From Auanema rhodensis (taxonomy: Eukaryota > Nematoda > Chromadorea > Rhabditida > Rhabditidae), in contig OZ059896.1 of NCBI GenBank assembly GCA_964057225.1, positions 5,084,001 through 5,148,000 of the forward strand: a DNA stretch of 64,000 nt. The letters run 5' to 3'. How positions within the stretch are numbered: position 1 is the stretch's first letter; each line of letters opens with the position of its first letter. A program made the translations under genes and the position numbers. Positions 9,681 through 24,200 of this stretch are shown here, piece by piece. The notes below the pieces were generated by a model. That model ran no database searches. It was given only the letters and a program-made list of their open reading frames with translations, and was not told where the DNA came from.

Positions 9681-12600
9681 TTGTTTTTAGACTAATATGG
9701 ACATGGGGAATCTAATTTTGAAAACCGCATCTCTTTATCTTTCACGTGAAGCGAGTTACATACCTAGTGCACATCACGTGTACATTTAATTAGCATAAAT
9801 TAAAGTTCACGTAAATTTCAAAGTCATGGTTACCATGAACCAATATCAATAACAATTTGTTTTTAGACTAATTTGGACATGGGGAATCTAATTTTGAAAA
9901 CCGCATCTCTTTATCTTTCAAGTGAAGCGAGTTACATACCAAGTGCACATCACGTGTACATTTAATTAGCATAAATTAAAGTTCACGTAAATTTCAAAGT
10001 CATGGTTACCATGAACCAATATCAATAAAAATTTGTTTTCAAACTAATATGGACATGGGGAATCTAATTTTGAAAACCGCATCTCTTTATCTTTCAAGTG
10101 AAGCGAGTTACATACCAAGTGCACATCACGTGTACATTTAATTAGCATAAATTAAAGTTCACGTAAATTTCAAAGTCATGGTTACCATGAACCAATATCA
10201 ATAAAAATTTGTTTTTAAACTAATATGGACATGGGGATTCTAATTTTGAAAACCGCATCTCTTTATCTTTCACGTGAAGCGAGTTACATATAAAGTGCAC
10301 ATCACGTGTACATTTAATTAGCATAAATTAAAGTTCACGTAAAATTCAAAGTCATGGTTACCATGAACCAATATCAATAAAAATTTGTTTTTAGACTAAT
10401 ATGGACATGGGGAATCTAATTTTGAAAACCGCATCTCTTTATCTTTCACGTGAAGCGAGTTACATATAAAGTGCACATCACGTGTACATTTAATTAGCAT
10501 AAATTAAAGTTCACGTAAATTTCAAAGTCATGGTTACCATGCACCAATATTAATAAAAATTTGTTTTTAGACTAATATGGACATGGGGAATCTAATTTTG
10601 AAAACCGCATCTCTTTATCTTTCACGTGAAGCGAGTTACATACCAAGTGCACATCACGTGTACACTAAATCAGCATAAATTAAAGTTCACGTTAATTTCA
10701 AAGTCATGGTTACCATGCACCAATATCAATAAAAATTTGTTTTTAGACTAATTTGGACATGGGGAACCTAATTTTGAAAACCGCATCTCTTTATCTTTCA
10801 CGTGAGGCGAGTTACATACCAAGTGCACATCACGTGTACATTTAATTAGCATAAATTAAAGTTCACGTAAATTTCAAAGTCATGGTTACCATGAACCAAT
10901 ATCAATAAAAATTTGTTTTTAGACTAATATGGACATGGGGAATCTAATTTTGAAAACCGCATCTCTTTATCTTTCACGTGAGGCGAGTTACATACCAAGT
11001 GCACATCACGTGTACATTTAATTAGCATAAATTAAAGTTCACGTAAATTTCAAAGTCATGGTTACCATGAACCAATATCAATAAAAATTTGTTTTTAGAC
11101 TAATATGGACATGGGGAATCTAATTTTGAAAACCGCATCTCTTTATCTTTCAAGTGAAGCTAGTTACATACCAAGTGCACATCACGTGTACATTTAATTA
11201 GCATAAATTAAAGTTCACGTAAATTTCAAATTCATGGTTACCATGAACCAATATCAATAAAAATTTGTTTTTAAACTAATATGGACATGGGGATTCTAAT
11301 TTTGAAAACCGCATCTCTTTATCTTTCACGTGAAGCGAGTTACATACCTAGTGCACATCACGTGTACATTTAATTAGCATAAATTAAAGTTCACGTAAAT
11401 TTCAAAGTCATGGTTACCATGAACCAATATCAATAAAAATTTGTTTTTAGACTAATTTGGACATGGGGAATCTAATTTTGAAAACCGCATCTCTTTATCT
11501 TTCAAGTGAAGCGAGTTACATACCAAGTGCACATCACGTGTACATTTAATTAGCATAAATTAAAGTTCACGTAAATTTCAAATTCATGGTTACCATGAAC
11601 CAATATCAATAAAAATTTGTTTTTAAACTAATATGGACATGGGGAATCTAATTTTGAAAACCGCATCTCTTTATCTTTCACGTGAAGCGAGTTACATACC
11701 TAGTGCACATCACGTGTACATTTAATTAGCATAAATTAAAGTTCACGTAAATTTCAAATTCATGGTTACCATGAACCAATATCAATAAAAATTTGTTTTT
11801 AAACTAATATGGACATGGGGATTCTAATTTTGAAAACCGCATCTCTTTATCTTTCACGTGAAGCGAGTTACATACCTAGTGCACATCACGTGTACATTTA
11901 ATTAGCATAAATTAAAGTTCACGTAAATTTCAAAGTCATGGTTACCATGAACCAATATCAATAAAAATTTGTTTTTAGACTAATTTGGACATGGGGAATC
12001 TAATTTTGAAAACCGCATCTCTTTATCTTTCAAGTGAAGCGAGTTACATACCAAGTGCACATCACGTGTACATTTAATTAGCATAAATTAAAGTTCACGT
12101 AAATTTCAAAGTCATGGTTACCATACACCAATATTAATAAAAATTTGTTTTTAGACTAATATGGACATGGGGAATCTAATTTTGAAAACCGCATCTCTTT
12201 ATCTTTCACGTGAAGCGAGTTACATACCAAGTGCACATCACGTGTACATTTAATTAGCATAAATTAAAGTTCACGTAAATTTCAAAGTCATGGTTACCAT
12301 GAACCAATATCAATAAAAATTTGTTTTTAGGCTAATTTGGACATGGGGAATCTAATTTTGAAAACCGCATCTCTTTATCTTTCAAGTGAAGCGAGTTACA
12401 TACCAAGTGCACATCACGTGTACATATAATTAGCATAAATTAAAGTTCACGTAAATTTCAAAGTCATGGTTACCATACACCAATATTAATAAAAATTTGT
12501 TTTTAGACTAATATGGACATGGGGAATCTAATTTTGAAAACCGCATCTCTTTATCTTTCACGTGAAGCGAGTTACATACCAAGTGCACATCACGTGTACA

Positions 12601-14784
12601 TTTAATTAGCATAAATTAAAGTTCACGTAAATTTCAAAGTCATGGTTACCATGAACCAATATCAATAAAAATTTGTTTTTAAACTAATATGGACATGAAG
12701 AATCTAATTTTGAAAACCGCATCTCTTTATCTTTCACGTGAAGCGAGTTACATACCTAGTGCACATCACGTGTACATTTAATTAGAATAAATTAAAGTTC
12801 ACGTAAATTTCAAAGTCATGGTTACCATGAACCAATATCAATAAAAATTTGTTTTTAGACTAATTTGGACATGGGGAATCTAATTTTGAAAACCGCATCT
12901 CTTTATCTTTCAAGTGAAGCGAGTTACATACCGAGTGCACATCACGTGTACATTTAATTAGCATAAATTAAAGTTCACGTAAATTTCAAAGTCATGGTTA
13001 CCATGCACCAATATCAATAAAAATTTGTTTTTAGACTAATTTGGACATGGGGAATCTAATTTTGAAAACCGCATCTCTTTATCTTTCAAGTGAAACGAGT
13101 TACATACCAAGTGCACATCACGTGTACATTTAATCAGCATAAATTAAAGTTCACGTAAATTTCAAAGTCATGGTTACCATGAACCAATATCAATAAAAAT
13201 TTGTTTTTAAACTAATATGGACATGGGGAATCTAATTTTGAAAACCGCATCTCTTTATCTTTCACGTGAAGCGAGTTACATACCTAGAGCACATCACGTG
13301 TACATTTAATTAGCATAAATTAAAGTTCGCGTAAATTTCAAAGTGATGGTTACCATGAACCAATATCAATAAAAATTTGTTTTTAAACTAATATGGACAT
13401 GGGTAATCTAATTTTGAAAACCGCATCCCTTTATCTTTCACGTGAAGCGAGTTACATACCTAGTGCACATCACGTGTACATTTAATTAGCATAAATTAAA
13501 GTTCACGTAAATTTCAAAGTCATGGTTACCATGCACCAATATCAATAAAAATTTGTTTTCAAACTAATATGGACATGGGGATTCTAATTTTGAAAACCGC
13601 ATCTCTTTATCTTTCACGTGAAGCGAGTTACATACCTAGTGCACATCACGTGTACATTTAATTAGCATAAATTAAAGTTCACGTAAATTTCAAAGTCATG
13701 GTTACCATGAACCAATATCAATAAAAATTTGTTTTTAGACTAATTTGGACATGGGGAATCTAATTTTGAAAACCGCATCTCTTTATCTTTCACGTGAAGC
13801 GAGTTACATATAAAGTGCACATCACGTGTACATTTAATTAGCATAAATTAAAGTTCACGTAAATTTCAAAGTCATGGTTACCATGCACCAATATTAATAA
13901 AAATTTGTTTTTAGACTAATTTGGACATGGGGAATCTAATTTTGAAAACCGCATCTCTTTATCTTTCACGTGAAGCGAGTTACATACCAAGTGCACATCA
14001 CGTGTACATTTAATTAGCATAAATTAAAGTTCACGTAAATTTCAAAGTCATGGTTACCATGAACCAATATCAATAAAAATTTGTTTTTAGACTAATATGG
14101 ACATGGGGAATCTAATTTTGAAAACCGAATCTCTTTATCTTTCACGTGAAGCGAGTTACATACCTAGAGCACATCACGTGTACACTTAATTAGCATAAAT
14201 TAAAGTTCACGTAAATTTCAAAGTCATGGTTACCATGCACCAATATTAATAAAAATTTGTTTTTAGACTAATTTGGACATGGGGATTCTAATTTTGAAAA
14301 CCGCATCTCTTTATCTTTCACGTGAAGCGAGTTACATACCTAGTGCACATCACGTGTACATTTAATTAGCATGAATTAAAGTTCACGTAAATTTCAAAGT
14401 CATGGTTACCATGAACCAATATCAATAAAAATTTGTTTTTAGACTAATATGGACATGGGGAATCTAATTTTGAAAACCGAATCTCTTTATCTTTCACGTG
14501 AAGCGAGTTACATACCAAGTGCACATCACGTGTACATTTAATTAGCATAAATTAAAGTTCACGTAAATTTCAAAGTCATGGTTACCATGAACCAATATCA
14601 ATAAAAATTTGTTTTTAGACTAATATGGACAAGGGGAATCTAATTTTGAAAACCGCATCTCTTTATCTTTCACGTGAAGCGAGTTACATACCAAGTGCAC
14701 ATCACGTGTACATTTAATTAGCATAAATTAAAGTTCACGTAAATTTCAAAGTCATGGTTACCATGCACCAATATCAATAAAAAT
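8273..14784 (+). repeat. Diverged island within the array (copies 48-84)
   Basis: This stretch has a visibly higher density of rare changes than its flanks. The A85T allele (CCTAGTGC or CCTAGAGC) occurs repeatedly between 8,357 and 14,339 and nowhere else that I could find. TATAAAGTGC (10,290; 10,464; 13,810) and the GGGGATTC allele are likewise confined here. Many singletons cluster here: GACTAGT-region change GCTAGTT near 11,160, GAGGCGAG in the adjacent copies near 10,806 and 10,982, GATGGTT near 13,344, TTCGCG near 13,327, CATCCC near 13,425, ACAAGG near 14,630. The island remains in perfect 176-bp phase. It looks like an older or less recently homogenised part of the array. Confidence 0.8.
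11265..12672 (+). repeat. Short local higher-order repeats (trimer, then dimer)
   Basis: Monomers at 11,265 (G10A, A30T, A85T) and 11,441 (A17T, C65A) recur in the same order at 11,793 and 11,969, a 528-bp trimer step. Immediately after, the pair made of an A17T/C65A monomer ending in ATACACC-ATTAAT followed by a plain C158A monomer is doubled. ATACACC lies at 12,123 and 12,475, 352 bp apart. The monomer at 12,321 (AGGCTAATTT with TACATATAAT) reappears, with an extra private change, at 18,657, exactly 36 monomers on. Confidence 0.7.
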
Positions 14785-14960
14785 TTGTTTTTAGACTAAT
14801 ATGGACATGGGGAATCTAATTTTGAAAACCGCATCTCTTTATCTTTCACGTGAAGCGAGTTACATACCAAGTGCACATCACGTGTACATTTAATTAGCAT
14901 AAAGTAAAGTTCACGTAAATTTCAAAGTCATGGTTACCATGCACCAATATCAATAAAAAT

Positions 14961-17072
14961 TTGTTTTTAGACTAATATGGACATGGGGAATCTAATTTTG
15001 AAAATCGCATCTCTTTATCTTTCACGTGAAGCGAGTTACATACCAAGTGCACATCACGTGTACATTTAATTAGCATAAATTAAAGTTCACGTAAATTTCA
15101 AAGTCATGGTTACCATGAACCAATATCAATAAAAATATGTTTTTAGACTAATATGGACATGGGGAATCTAATTTTGAAAACCGCATCTCTTTATCTTTCA
15201 CGTGAAGCGAGTTACATACCAAGTGCACATCACGTGTACATTTAATTAGCATAAATTAAAGTTCACGTAAATTTCAAAGTCATGGTTACCATACACCAAT
15301 ATTAATAAAAATTTGTTTTTAGACTAATATGGACATGGGGAATCTAATTTTGAAAACGGCATCTCTTTATCTTTCACGTGAAGCGAGTTACATACCAAGT
15401 GCACATCACGTGTACATTTAATTAGCATAAATTAAAGTTCACGTAAATTTCAAAGTCATGGTTACCATGAACCAATATCAATAAAAATTTGTTTTTAGAC
15501 TAATATGGACATGGGGAATCTAATTTTGAAAACCGCATCTCTTTATCTTTCACGTGAAGCGAGTTACATACCAAGTGCACATCACGTGTACATTTAATTA
15601 GCATAAATTAAAGTTCACGTAAATTTCAAATTCATGGTTACCATGCACCAATATCAATAAAAATTTGTTTTTAGACTAATATGGACACGGAGAATCTAAT
15701 TTTGAAAACCGCATCTCTTTATCTTTCACGTGAAGCGAGTTACATACCAAGTGCACATCACGTGTACATTTAATTAGCATAAATTAAAGTTCACGTAAAT
15801 TTCAAAGTCATGGTTACCATGCACCAATATCAATAAAAATTTGTTTTTAGACTAATATGGACATGGGGAATCTAATTTTGAAAACCGCATCTCTTTATCT
15901 TTCACGTGAAGCGAGTTACATACCAAGTGCACATCACGTGTACACTTAATTAGCATAAATTAAAGTTCACGTAAATTTCAAAGTCATGGTTACCATGCAC
16001 CAATATCAATAAAAATTTGTTTTTAGACTAATATGGACATGGGGAATCTAATTTTGAAAATCGCATCTCTTTATCTTTCACGTGAAGCGAGTTACATACC
16101 AAGTGCACATCACGTGTACATTTAATTAGCATAAATTAAAGTTCACGTAAATTTCAAAGTCATGGTTACCATGAACCAATATCAATAAAAATATGTTTTT
16201 AGACTAATATGGACATGGGGAATCTAATTTTGAAAACCGCATCTCTTTATCTTTCACGTGAAGCGAGTTACATACCAAGTGCACATCACGTGTACATTTA
16301 ATTAGCATAAATTAAAGTTCACGTAAATTTCAAAGTCATGGTTACCATACACCAATATTAATAAAAATTTGTTTTTAGACTAATATGGACATGGGGAATC
16401 TAATTTTGAAAACCGCATCTCTTTATCTTTCACGTGAAGCGAGTTACATACCAAGTGCACATCACGTGTACATTTAATTAGCATAAATTAAAGTTCACGT
16501 AAATTTCAAAGTCATGGTTACCATGAACCAATATCAATAAAAATTTGTTTTTAGACTAATATGGACATGGGGAATCTAATTTTGAAAACCGCATCTCTTT
16601 ATCTTTCACGTGAAGCGAGTTACATACCAAGTGCACATCACGTGTACATTTAATTAGCATAAATTAAAGTTCACGTAAATTTCAAAGTCATGGTTACCAT
16701 GCACCAATATCAATAAAAATTTGTTTTTAGACTAATATGGACACGGAGAATCTAATTTTGAAAACCGCATCTCTTTATCTTTCACGTGAAGCGAGTTACA
16801 TACCAAGTGCACATCACGTGTACATTTAATTAGCATAAATTAAAGTTCACGTAAATTTCAAAGTCATGGTTACCATGCACCAATATCAATAAAAATTTGT
16901 TTTTAGACTAATATGGACATGGGGAATCTAATTTTGAAAACCGCATCTCTTTATCTTTCACGTGAAGCGAGTTACATACCAAGTGCACATCACGTGTACA
17001 CTTAATTAGCATAAATTAAAGTTCACGTAAATTTCAAAGTCATGGTTACCATGCACCAATATCAATAAAAAT
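14961..17072 (+). repeat. Two 6-monomer (1,056 bp) higher-order units
   Basis: Units 14,961-16,016 and 16,017-17,072 share the same monomer order: C45T+C158A; T1A (AATATGT) with ATACACC-ATTAAT; C158A; plain; CACGGAG; T105C. Marker steps are exact: AAAAATATGT at 15,131 and 16,187, ATACACC at 15,291 and 16,347, and GGACACGG at 15,683 and 16,739. Small differences remain, such as CGGC at 15,358 and AAATTCATGG near 15,631 in the first unit only. The T1A allele was seen only in these two monomers. Confidence 0.85.
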
Positions 17073-20000
17073 TTGTTTTTAGACTAATATGGACATGGGG
17101 AATCTAATTTTGAAAACCGCATCTCTTTATCTTTCACGTGAAGCGAGTTACATACCAAGTGCACATCACGTGTACATTTAATTAGCATAAATTAAAGTTC
17201 ACGTAAATTTCAAAGTCATGGTTACCATGCACCAATATTAATAAAAATTTGTTTTTAGACTAATATGGACATGGGGAATCTAATTTTGAAAACCGCATCT
17301 CTTTATCTTTCACGTGAAGCGAGTTACATACCAAGTGCACATCACGTGTACATTTAATTAGCATAAATTAAAGTTCACGTAAATTTCAAAGTCATGGTTA
17401 CCATGCACCAATATTAATAAAAATTTGTTTTTAGACTAATATGGACATGGGGAATCTAATTTTGAAAACCGCATCTCTTTATCTTTCACGTGAAGCGAGT
17501 TACATACCAAGTGCACATCACGTGTACATTTAATTAGCATAAATTAAAGTTCACGTAAATTTCAAAGTCATGGTTATCATGCACCAATATCAATAAAAAT
17601 TTGTTTTTAGACTAATATGGACATGGGGAATCTAATTTTGAAAACCGCATCTCTTTATCTTTCACGTGAAGCGAGTTACATACCAAGTGCACATCACGTG
17701 TACATTTAATTAGCATAAATTAAAGTTCACGTAAATTTCAAAGTCATGGTTACCATGCACCAATATCAATAAAAATTTGTTTTTAGACTAATATGGACAT
17801 GGGGAATCTAATTTTGAAAATCGCATCTCTTTATCTTTCACGTGAAGCGAGTTACATACCAAGTGCACATCACGTGTACATTTAATTAGCATAAATTAAA
17901 GTTCACGTAAATTTCAAAGTCATGGTTACCATGAACCAATATCAATAAAAATTTGTTTTTAGACTAATATGGACATGGGGAATCTAATTTTGAAAACCGC
18001 ATCTCTTTATCTTTCACGTGAAGCGAGTTACATACCAAGTGCACATCACGTGTACACTTAATTAGCATAAATTAAAGTTCACGTAAATTTCAAAGTCATG
18101 GTTACCATGCACCAATATCAATAAAAATTTGTTTTTAGACTAATATGGACATGGGGAATCTAATTTTGAAAACCGCATCTCTTTATCTTTCACGTGAAGC
18201 GAGTTACATACCAAGTGCACATCACGTGTACATTTAATTAGCATAAATTAAAGTTCACGTAAATTTCAAAGTCATGGTTACCATGAACCAATATCAATAA
18301 AAATTTGTTTTTAGACTAATATGGACATGGGGAATCTAATTTTGAAAACCGCATCTCTTTATCTTTCACGTGAAGCGAGTTACATACCAAGTGCACATCA
18401 CGTGTACATTTAATTAGCATAAATTAAAGTTCACGTAAATTTCAAAGTCATGGTTACCATGCACCAATATCAATAAAAATTTGTTTTTAGACTAATATGG
18501 ACATGGGGAATCTAATTTTGAAAACCGCATCTCTTTATCTTTCACGTGAAGCGAGTTACATACCAAGTGCACATCACGTGTACATTTAATTAGCATAAAT
18601 TAAAGTTCACGTAAATTTCAAAGTCATGGTTACCATGCACCAATATCAATAAAAATTTGTTTTTAGGCTAATTTGGACATGGGGAATCTAATTTTGAAAA
18701 CCGCATCTCTTTATCTTTCAAGTGAAGCGAGTTACATACCAAGTGCTTATCACGTGTACATATAATTAGCATAAATTAAAGTTCACGTAAATTTCAAAGT
18801 CATGGTTACCATACACCAATATTAATAAAAATTTGTTTTTAGACTAATATGGACATGGGGAATCTAATTTTGAAAACCGCATCTCTTTATCTTTCACGTG
18901 AAGCGAGTTACATACCAAGTGCACATCACGTGTACATTTAATTAGCATAAATTAAAGTTCACGTAAATTTCAAAGTCATGGTTACCATACACCAATATTA
19001 ATAAAAATTTGTTTTTAGACTAATATGGACATGGGGAATCTAATTTTGAAAACCGCATCTCTTTATCTTTCACGTGAAGCGAGTTACATACCAAGTGCAC
19101 ATCACTTGTACATTTAATTAGCATAAATTAAAGTTCACGTAAATTTCAAAGTCATGGTTACCATGAACCAATATCAATAAAAATTTGTTTTTAGACTAAT
19201 ATGGACATGGGGAATCTAATTTTGAAAACCGCATCTCTTTATCTTTCACGTGAAGCGAGTTACATACCAAGTGCACATCACGTGTACATTTAATTAGCAT
19301 AAATTAAAGTTCACTTAAATTTCAAAGTCATGGTTACCATGCACCAATATCGATAAAAATTTGTTTTTAGACTAATATGGACACGGAGAATCTAATTTTG
19401 AAAACCGCATCTCTTTATCTTTCACGTGAAGCGAGTTACATACCAAGTGCACATCACGTGTACATTTAATTAGCATAAATTAAAGTTCACGTAAATTTCA
19501 AAGTCATGGTTACCATGCACCAATATCAACAAAAATTTGTTTTTAGACTAATATGGACATGGGGAATCTAATTTTGAAAACGGCATCTCTTTATCTTTCA
19601 CGTGAAGCGAGTTACATACCAAGTGCACCTCACGTGTACACTTAATTAGCATAAATTAAAGTTCACGTAAATTTCAAAGTCATGGTTACCATGCACCAAT
19701 ATCAATAAAAATTTGTTTTTAGACTAATATGGACATGGGGAATCTAATTTTGAAAACCGCATCTCTTTATCTTTCACGTGAAGCGAGTTACATACCAAGT
19801 GCACATCACGTGTACATTTAATTAGCATAAATTAAAGTTCACGTAAATTTCAAAGTCATGGTTACCATGCACCAATATTAATAAAAATTTGTTTTTAGAC
19901 TAATATGGACATGGGGAATCTAATTTTGAAAACCGCATCTCTTTATCTTTCACGTGAAGCGAGTTACATACCAAGTGCACATCACGTGTACATTTAATTA

Positions 20001-21296
20001 GCATAAATTAAAGTTCACGTAAATTTCAAAGTCATGGTTACCATGCACCAATATTAATAAAAATTTGTTTTTAGACTAATATGGACATGGGGAATCTAAT
20101 TTTGAAAACCGCATCTCTTTATCTTTCAGGTGAAGCGAGTTACATACCAAGTGCACATCACGTGTACATTTAATTAGCATAAATTAAAGTTCACGTAAAT
20201 TTCAAAGTCATGGTTATCATGCACCAATATCAATAAAAATTTGTTTTTAGACTAATATGGACATGGGGAATCTAATTTTGAAAACCGCATCTCTTTATCT
20301 TTCACGTGAAGCGAGTTACATACCAAGTGCACATCACGTGTACATTTAATTAGCATAAATTAAAGTTCACGTAAATTTCAAAGTCATGGTTACCATGCAC
20401 CAATATCAATAAAAATTTGTTTTTAGACTAATATGGACATGGGGAATCTAATTTTGAAAATCGCATCTCTTTATCTTTCACGTGAAGCGAGTTACATACC
20501 AAGTGCACATCACGTGTACATTTAATTAGCATAAATTAAAGTTCACGTAAATTTCAAAGTCATGGTTACCATGAACCAATATCAATAAAAATTTGTTTTT
20601 AGACTAATATGGACATGGGGAATCTAATTTTGAAAACCGCATCTCTTTATCTTTCACGTGAAGCGAGTTACATACCAAGTGCACATCACGTGTACACTTA
20701 ATTAGCATAAATTAAAGTTCACGTAAATTTCAAAGTCATGGTTACCATGCACCAATATCAATAAAAATTTGTTTTTAGACTAATATGGACATGGGGAATC
20801 TAATTTTGAAAACCGCATCTCTTTATCTTTCACGTGAAGCGAGTTACATACCAAGTGCACATCACGTGTACATTTAATTAGCATAAATTAAAGTTCACGT
20901 AAATTTCAAAGTCATGGTTACCATGAACCAATATCAATAAAAATTTGTTTTTAGACTAATATGGACATGGGGAATCTAATTTTGAAAACCGCATCTCTTT
21001 ATCTTTCAAGTGAAGCGAGTTACATACCAAGTGCACATCACGTGTACATTTAATTAGCATAAATTAAAGTTCACGTAAATTTCAAAGTCATGGTTACCAT
21101 GCACCAATATCAATAAAAATTTGTTTTTAGACTAATATGGACATGGGGAATCTAAATTTGAAAACCGCATCTCTTTATCTTTCACGTGAAGCGAGTTACA
21201 TACCAAGTGCACATCACGTGTACATTTAATTAGCATAAATTAAAGTTCACGTAAATTTCAAAGTCATGGTTACCATGCACCAATATCAATAAAAAT
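16193..21296 (+). repeat. 14-monomer block repeated at 2,640 bp (15-monomer step)
   Basis: 16,193-18,656 and 18,833-21,296 align without gaps at an offset of 2,640 bp, with one unrelated monomer (18,657-18,832) between them. Line-by-line comparison finds 9 differences in 2,464 bp apart from the changes at the boundary: 19,106; 19,315; 19,352; 19,530; 19,582; 19,629; 20,129; 21,009 and 21,156, about 99.6% identity. In every case the left block has the array-consensus base. The rare GGTTATCATG variant is shared at 17,571 and 20,211. The first block overlaps the second 6-monomer unit described separately. Confidence 0.9.
18657..18832 (+). repeat. Isolated variant monomer transplanted from the diverged island type
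   Basis: Copy 107 carries AGGCTAATTT (A11G, A17T), C65A, TACATATAAT and ATACACC-ATTAAT, a combination otherwise seen only at 12,321 inside the diverged island, 6,336 bp or 36 monomers upstream. It also has a private GTGCTTAT near 18,747. It separates two nearly identical 14-monomer blocks. It suggests copying between the island and its right flank, by conversion or by an older shared duplication. Confidence 0.7.
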
Positions 21297-24200
21297 TTGT
21301 TTTTAGACTAATATGGACATGGGGAATCTAATTTTGAAAACCGCATCTCTTTATCTTTCACGTGAAGCGAGTTACATACCAAGTGCACATCACGTGTACA
21401 CTTAATTAGCATAAATTAAAGTTCACGTAAATTTCAAAGTCATGGTTACCATGCACCAATATCAATAAAAATTTGTTTTTAGACTAATATGGACATGGGG
21501 AATCTAATTTTGAAAACCGCATCTCTTTATCTTTCACGTGAAGCGAGTTACATACCAAGTGCACATCACGTGTACATTTAATTAGCATAAAGTAAAGTTC
21601 ACGTAAATTTCAAAGTCATGGTTACCATGCACCAATATCAATAAAAATTTGTTTTTAGACTAATATGGACATGGGGAATCTAATTTTGAAAATCGCATCT
21701 CTTTATCTTTCACGTGAAGCGAGTTACATACCAAGTGCACATCACGTGTACATTTAATTAGCATAAATTAAAGTTCACGTAAATTTCAAAGTCATGGTTA
21801 CCATGAACCAATATCAATAAAAATTTGTTTTTAGACTAATATGGACATAGGGAATCTAATTTTGAAAACCGCATCTCTTTATCTTTCACGTGAAGCGAGT
21901 TACATACCAAGTGCACATCACGTGTACATTTAATTAGCATAAATTAAAGTTCACGTAAATTTCAAAGTCATGGTTACCATGCACCAATATTAATAAAAAT
22001 TTGTTTTTAGACTAATATGGACATGGGGAATCTAATTTTGAAAACCGCATCTCTTTATCTTTCACGTGAAGCGAGTTACATACCAAGTGCACATCACGTG
22101 TACATTTAATTAGCATAAATTAAAGTTCACGTAAATTTCAAAGTCATGGTTACCATGAACCAATTTCAATAAAAATTTGTTTTTAGACTAATATGGACAT
22201 GGGGAATCTAATTTTGAAAACCGCATCTCTTTATCTTTCACGTGAAGCGAGTTACATACCAAGTGCACATCACGTGTACATTTAATTAGCATAAATTAAA
22301 GTTCACGTAAATTTCAAAGTCATGGTTACCATGCACCAATATCAATAAAAATTTGTTTTTAGACTAATATGGACACGGAGAATCTAATTTTGAAAACCGC
22401 ATCTCTTTATCTTTCACGTGAAGCGAGTTACATACCAAGTGCACATCACGTGTACATTTAATTAGCATAAATTAAAGTTCACGTAAATTTCAAAGTCATG
22501 GTTACCATGCACCAATATCAATAAAAATTTGTTTTTAGACTAATATGGACATGGGGAATATAATTTTGAAAACCGCATCTCTTTATCTTTCACGTGAAGC
22601 GAGTTACATACCAAGTGCACATCACGTGTACACTTAATTAGCATAAATTAAAGTTCACGTAAATTTCAAAGTCATGGTTACCATGCACCAATATCAATAA
22701 AAAATTGTTTTTAGACTAATATGGACATGGGGAATCTAATTTTGAAAACCGCATCTCTTTATCTTTCACGTGAAGCGAGTTACATACCAAGTGCACATCA
22801 CGTGTACATTTAATTAGCATAAATTAAAGTTCACGTAAATTTCAAAGTCATGGTTACCATGCACCAATATCAATAAAAATTTGTTTTTAGACTAATATGG
22901 ACATGGGGAATCTAATTTTGAAAACCGCATCTCTTTATCTTTCAAGTGAAGCGAGTTACATACCAAGTGCACATCACGTGTACATTTAATTAGCATAAAT
23001 TAAAGTTCACGTAAATTTCAAAGTCATGGTTACCATGCACCAATATCAATAAAAATTTGTTTTTAGACTAATATGAACATGGGGAATCTAATTTTGGAAA
23101 CCGCATCTCTTTATCTTTCACGTGAAGCGAGTTACATACCAAGTGCACATAACGTGTACATTTAATTAGCATAAATTAAAGTTCACGTAAATTTCAAAGT
23201 CATGGTTACCATGAACCAATATCAATAAAAATTTGTTTTCAGACTAATTTGGACATGGGGAATCTAATTTTGAAAACCGCATCTCTTTATCTTTCAAGTG
23301 AAGCGAGTTACATACCAAGTGCACATCACGTGTACATTTAATTAGCATAAATTAAAGTTCACGTAAATTTCAAAGTCATGGTTACCATGAACCAATATCA
23401 ATAAAAATTTGTTTTTAGACTAATATGGACATGGGGAATCTAATTTTGAAAACCGCATCTCTTTATCTTTCACGTGAAGCGAGTTACATACCAAGTGCAC
23501 ATAACGTGTACATTTAATTAGCATAAATTAAAGTTCACGTAAATTTCAAAGTCATGGTTACCATGCACCAATATCAATAAAAATTTGTTTTTAGACTAAT
23601 ATGGACATGGAGAATCTAATTTTGAAAACCGCATCTCTTTATCTTTGACGTGAAGCGAGTTACATACCAAGTGCACATCACGTGTACATTTAATTAGCAT
23701 AAATTAAAGTTCACGTAAATTTCAAAGTCATGGTTACCATGCACCAATATTAATAAAAATTTGTTTTTAAACTAATATGGACATGGGGAATCTAATTTTG
23801 AAAACCGCATCTCTTTATCTTTCACGTGAAGCGAGTTACATACCAAGTGCACATCACGTGTACATTTAATTAGCATAAATTAAAGTTCACGTAAATTTCA
23901 AACTCATGGTTACCATGAACCAATATCAATAAAAATTTGTTTTTAGACTAATATGGACATGGGGAATCTACTTTTGAAAATCGCATCTCTTTATCTTTCA
24001 CGTGAAGCGAGTTACATACCAAGTGCACATCACGTGTACATTTAATTAGCATAAATTAAAGTTCACGTAAATTTCAAAGTCATGGTTACCATGAACCAAT
24101 ATCAATAAAAATTTGTTTTTAGACTAATATGGACATGGGGAATCTAATTTTGAAAACCGCATCTCTTTATCTTTCACGTGAAGCGAGTTACATACCAAGT

